A DNA stretch of 64,000 bases from an uncultured Dokdonia sp. (GTDB lineage: Bacteria > Bacteroidota > Bacteroidia > Flavobacteriales > Flavobacteriaceae). The notes below the pieces were generated by a model that saw nothing but the letters and a program-made list of their open reading frames with translations, did not search any database and was not told where the DNA came from. Positions 62,080 to 64,000 of the stretch are shown here, piece after piece. The stretch is from the NCBI GenBank assembly GCA_947503305.1, contig CANNDF010000003.1:558001-622000 (forward strand), given 5' to 3'. The translations under genes were made by a program, and so were the position numbers. The number at the start of each line of letters is the position of its first letter. Position 1 is the first letter of the stretch.

Positions 62080-64000
62080 TTGAAAAAAAGTTACTACCTA
62101 CCTATCCTCATTTTTCTCTTCACCATAGCAAATGCATGGAGTCAAACCGCGACTATAAGAGGGATCGTATTAGATGAAAATCAAACCCCTGTACCTGGAG
62201 CCAGTGTCGCATATGGAACTGATGGAGATATTACAAATGATAATGGTTTTTTTATACTTGAAGTCCCTGCAAATACGGATATCACATTACGTTTTTCATA
62301 TGTAGGCTTTAAGAATATTACACAAACCTTTAATTTATCTGCAAATTCTAATATTGAATTTAATCCAATATTTAAAACAGATATAGAACAATTAGGTACT
62401 GTTGTAATAACGGCAAATAAAAGAGAACGTGAACAAGGCATTATAACACTATCTCCAGAAGCTATCCGTAAGATTCCAGGTGCTCAGGCAGGAGTAGAAA
62501 ATTTATTAAAGTCTCTTCCAGGTATCAGTAATAATAACGAACTAAGTACACAATATGCAGTACGAGGAGGAAACTTTGACGAAAATTTAGTCTATGTAAA
62601 TGAAATAGAAGTATATAGACCATTCCTTATTAGATCTGGACAACAAGAAGGGTTAAGTTTTGTAAACAGTGATCTTGTAAGAAATGTTAACTTTAGTGCT
62701 GGTGGATTTCAAGCTAAATATGGTGATAAACTATCCTCAGTCTTAGACATTACGTATAGACGACCCGTAGGCTTTGGAGCTAGCCTCGATGCAAGTCTAC
62801 TAGGAGGTAGCATTGCTGTAGAAGGGATTTCAAAAGACGGAAGACTTACAGCTATAGGAGGTGTACGATATAGAGATAATAGCTTGTTTGTAAACTCAAG
62901 ACAAACAGACTCAAACGTTGAACCTGATTTTTTTGATGCTCAAACATATATTACCTATAAGTTTACAAATAAATTTCAGCTTGACTTTTTAGGAAATATA
63001 GCTGTAAACTCATATAATTTCAAACCTCTAACCCGTCAGACTAATTTTGGAACTTTAACAGACCCTATTGCACTTCTTATATTTTATGAAGGACAAGAAG
63101 AAGATCGATATGATACTTATTTTGGAGCGTTAAAAGGGACATTTGCTCCCAATGAAAATTTTACTCACAAATTTATAGGTTCCATTTATCAAACACAAGA
63201 ACAAGAGTTTTTTGATATTCTTGCAGAATATAGACTTGGGGAACCTAATACAAATATTGGAGATGAAAATTTAGGAGAAGTTGAGTTCACACAAGGGATA
63301 GGGAGTCAACTGACACATGCGCGGAACGAGCTAGATGCATTATTTGTAAATGCAGAATATAAAGGCTCTTTTATTAAGAATGATAATCAAATTGATTGGG
63401 GAATAAAATACACTCACGAAGATATTCGTGACAAACTAGAAGAATTTGAAGTAATTGATTCAGCAGGTTTTTCAATACGACCTCCATTTCCAGATTTTGT
63501 AAATCAACAACCTTTTGAACCTTTTGATGCACCCCTAGAGCCTTTTACAAATATTAGAGCAAGAAATAATGTTCAAATAGACCGAGTTTCTGGGTATGCA
63601 CAATACAGCAAGCGTACAGATTGGGGTAATAGTGAAGTATGGTTAAATGCAGGAGTAAGAGCACATCAATGGACGGTAAGTGGTCAAAACATAGAAAGTA
63701 ACTCTCAAGCAGTAGTGAGCCCTCGCGCACAGTTCAGTATAAAACCAGCATGGAAACAAGATATGCTCTTTAGGTTATCCGGAGGGCTTTATCATCAACC
63801 ACCTATATATAGGGAACTTCGTGATTCTATGGGAATTGTAAGACCCAATGTAAAAGCACAACAATCCGTACATATAGTAGCTGGACATGACTGGAGTTTT
63901 AATTTATGGGGGAGACCTTTTAAATTAACATCAGAGGCATATTATAAAGACTTAACCGATGTAAATCCATATACATTAGAAAATGTACGAATACGCTACA
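62080..64000 (+). CDS. TonB-dependent outer-membrane receptor with carboxypeptidase-like domain, 3' partial
   Basis: A TTG start 4 bases after the M23 stop precedes a signal peptide (KKSYYLPILIFLFTIANAWSQ). A CarboxypepD_reg-like beta domain (TIRGIVLDENQTPVPGASV, FFILEVPANTDITLRFSYVG) follows, then a plug with TVVITANKRE, KSLPGISNNNEL and AVRGGNFDENLVYVNEIE, and the first part of a beta-barrel. The frame is open to the right edge, about 640 residues. No SusD is seen within the window. Next to an M23 gene it may take up or help process cell-wall material; this link is common in flavobacteria but its job is not known. Confidence 0.9.
   Translation, partial: MKKSYYLPILIFLFTIANAWSQTATIRGIVLDENQTPVPGASVAYGTDGDITNDNGFFILEVPANTDITLRFSYVGFKNITQTFNLSANSNIEFNPIFKTDIEQLGTVVITANKREREQGIITLSPEAIRKIPGAQAGVENLLKSLPGISNNNELSTQYAVRGGNFDENLVYVNEIEVYRPFLIRSGQQEGLSFVNSDLVRNVNFSAGGFQAKYGDKLSSVLDITYRRPVGFGASLDASLLGGSIAVEGISKDGRLTAIGGVRYRDNSLFVNSRQTDSNVEPDFFDAQTYITYKFTNKFQLDFLGNIAVNSYNFKPLTRQTNFGTLTDPIALLIFYEGQEEDRYDTYFGALKGTFAPNENFTHKFIGSIYQTQEQEFFDILAEYRLGEPNTNIGDENLGEVEFTQGIGSQLTHARNELDALFVNAEYKGSFIKNDNQIDWGIKYTHEDIRDKLEEFEVIDSAGFSIRPPFPDFVNQQPFEPFDAPLEPFTNIRARNNVQIDRVSGYAQYSKRTDWGNSEVWLNAGVRAHQWTVSGQNIESNSQAVVSPRAQFSIKPAWKQDMLFRLSGGLYHQPPIYRELRDSMGIVRPNVKAQQSVHIVAGHDWSFNLWGRPFKLTSEAYYKDLTDVNPYTLENVRIRY

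Overview
The window looks like chromosome from a marine-type member of the Flavobacteriaceae (Bacteroidota); genus is not assigned. Support: AT-rich DNA, A-rich rather than Shine-Dalgarno leaders, several exact Bacteroidota -7 boxes (TAnnTTTG), type IX secretion (T9SS) C-terminal sorting domains, a TonB-dependent receptor, a CAL67264-family mini membrane protein, bacilliredoxin YtxJ and the Bacteroidota form of the arginine operon. No tRNA, rRNA, IS element or CRISPR array was seen.

Layout. 1-7.6 kb: a partial SPFH/band-7 membrane protein, ytxJ, clpB, a DUF4386 membrane protein, an AraC regulator with two HTH domains, an NTF2-like protein and a secreted YHS protein. 7.6-16.8 kb (minus): a nine-gene arginine operon (GNAT-argG-argC-proC-argD-argF'-argB-argE-argH), preceded by an unannotated Arg-rich leader ORF and a terminator that together look like a ribosome-mediated attenuator. 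17-20.4 kb: a seven-bladed T9SS propeller protein, a lipoprotein and a methyltransferase. 20.4-27.9 kb (minus): ilvD-ilvB-ilvN-ilvC-methyltransferase-ilvA. 28-32.2 kb: an alpha/beta hydrolase, a NarL-type two-component operon with a multi-TM protein and a small protein, and a divergent orphan gene; a pair of GGGGTA/TACCCC palindromes lies between them and recurs upstream of comM. 32.2-35.8 kb: 5-oxoprolinase genes pxpABC with an Nramp-fold transporter that lacks the usual metal ligands. 35.9-41.9 kb: a five-gene accessory operon with a glycine-zipper protein, a coiled-coil protein, a protein joining a poly-acidic repeat to a poly-arginine tract, a membrane-anchored acidic protein and a 1138-residue subtilisin + VanY + amidase-like enzyme. 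This is the best candidate for an undescribed system.

42-50.7 kb: DUF1697, DinB-like, a membrane-bound winged-helix regulator divergent from YceI, a T9SS M14 carboxypeptidase, then a looser stretch with a GNAT, a frameshifted DUF6985/ankyrin gene and a class III nucleotide cyclase. 50.9-64 kb: comM, a pair of tandem hairpin elements with compensatory base changes (likely small RNAs), a CocE-type hydrolase, a DsbD-like protein, tilS, the CAL67264 protein, an acyl-CoA carboxylase beta subunit, an M23 peptidase and a partial TonB receptor.

Across the window the palindrome GCTTTCGCGAAAGC occurs nine times exactly and at least three times in degenerate form. Some copies are intergenic; others lie in-frame inside genes, in three reading frames.
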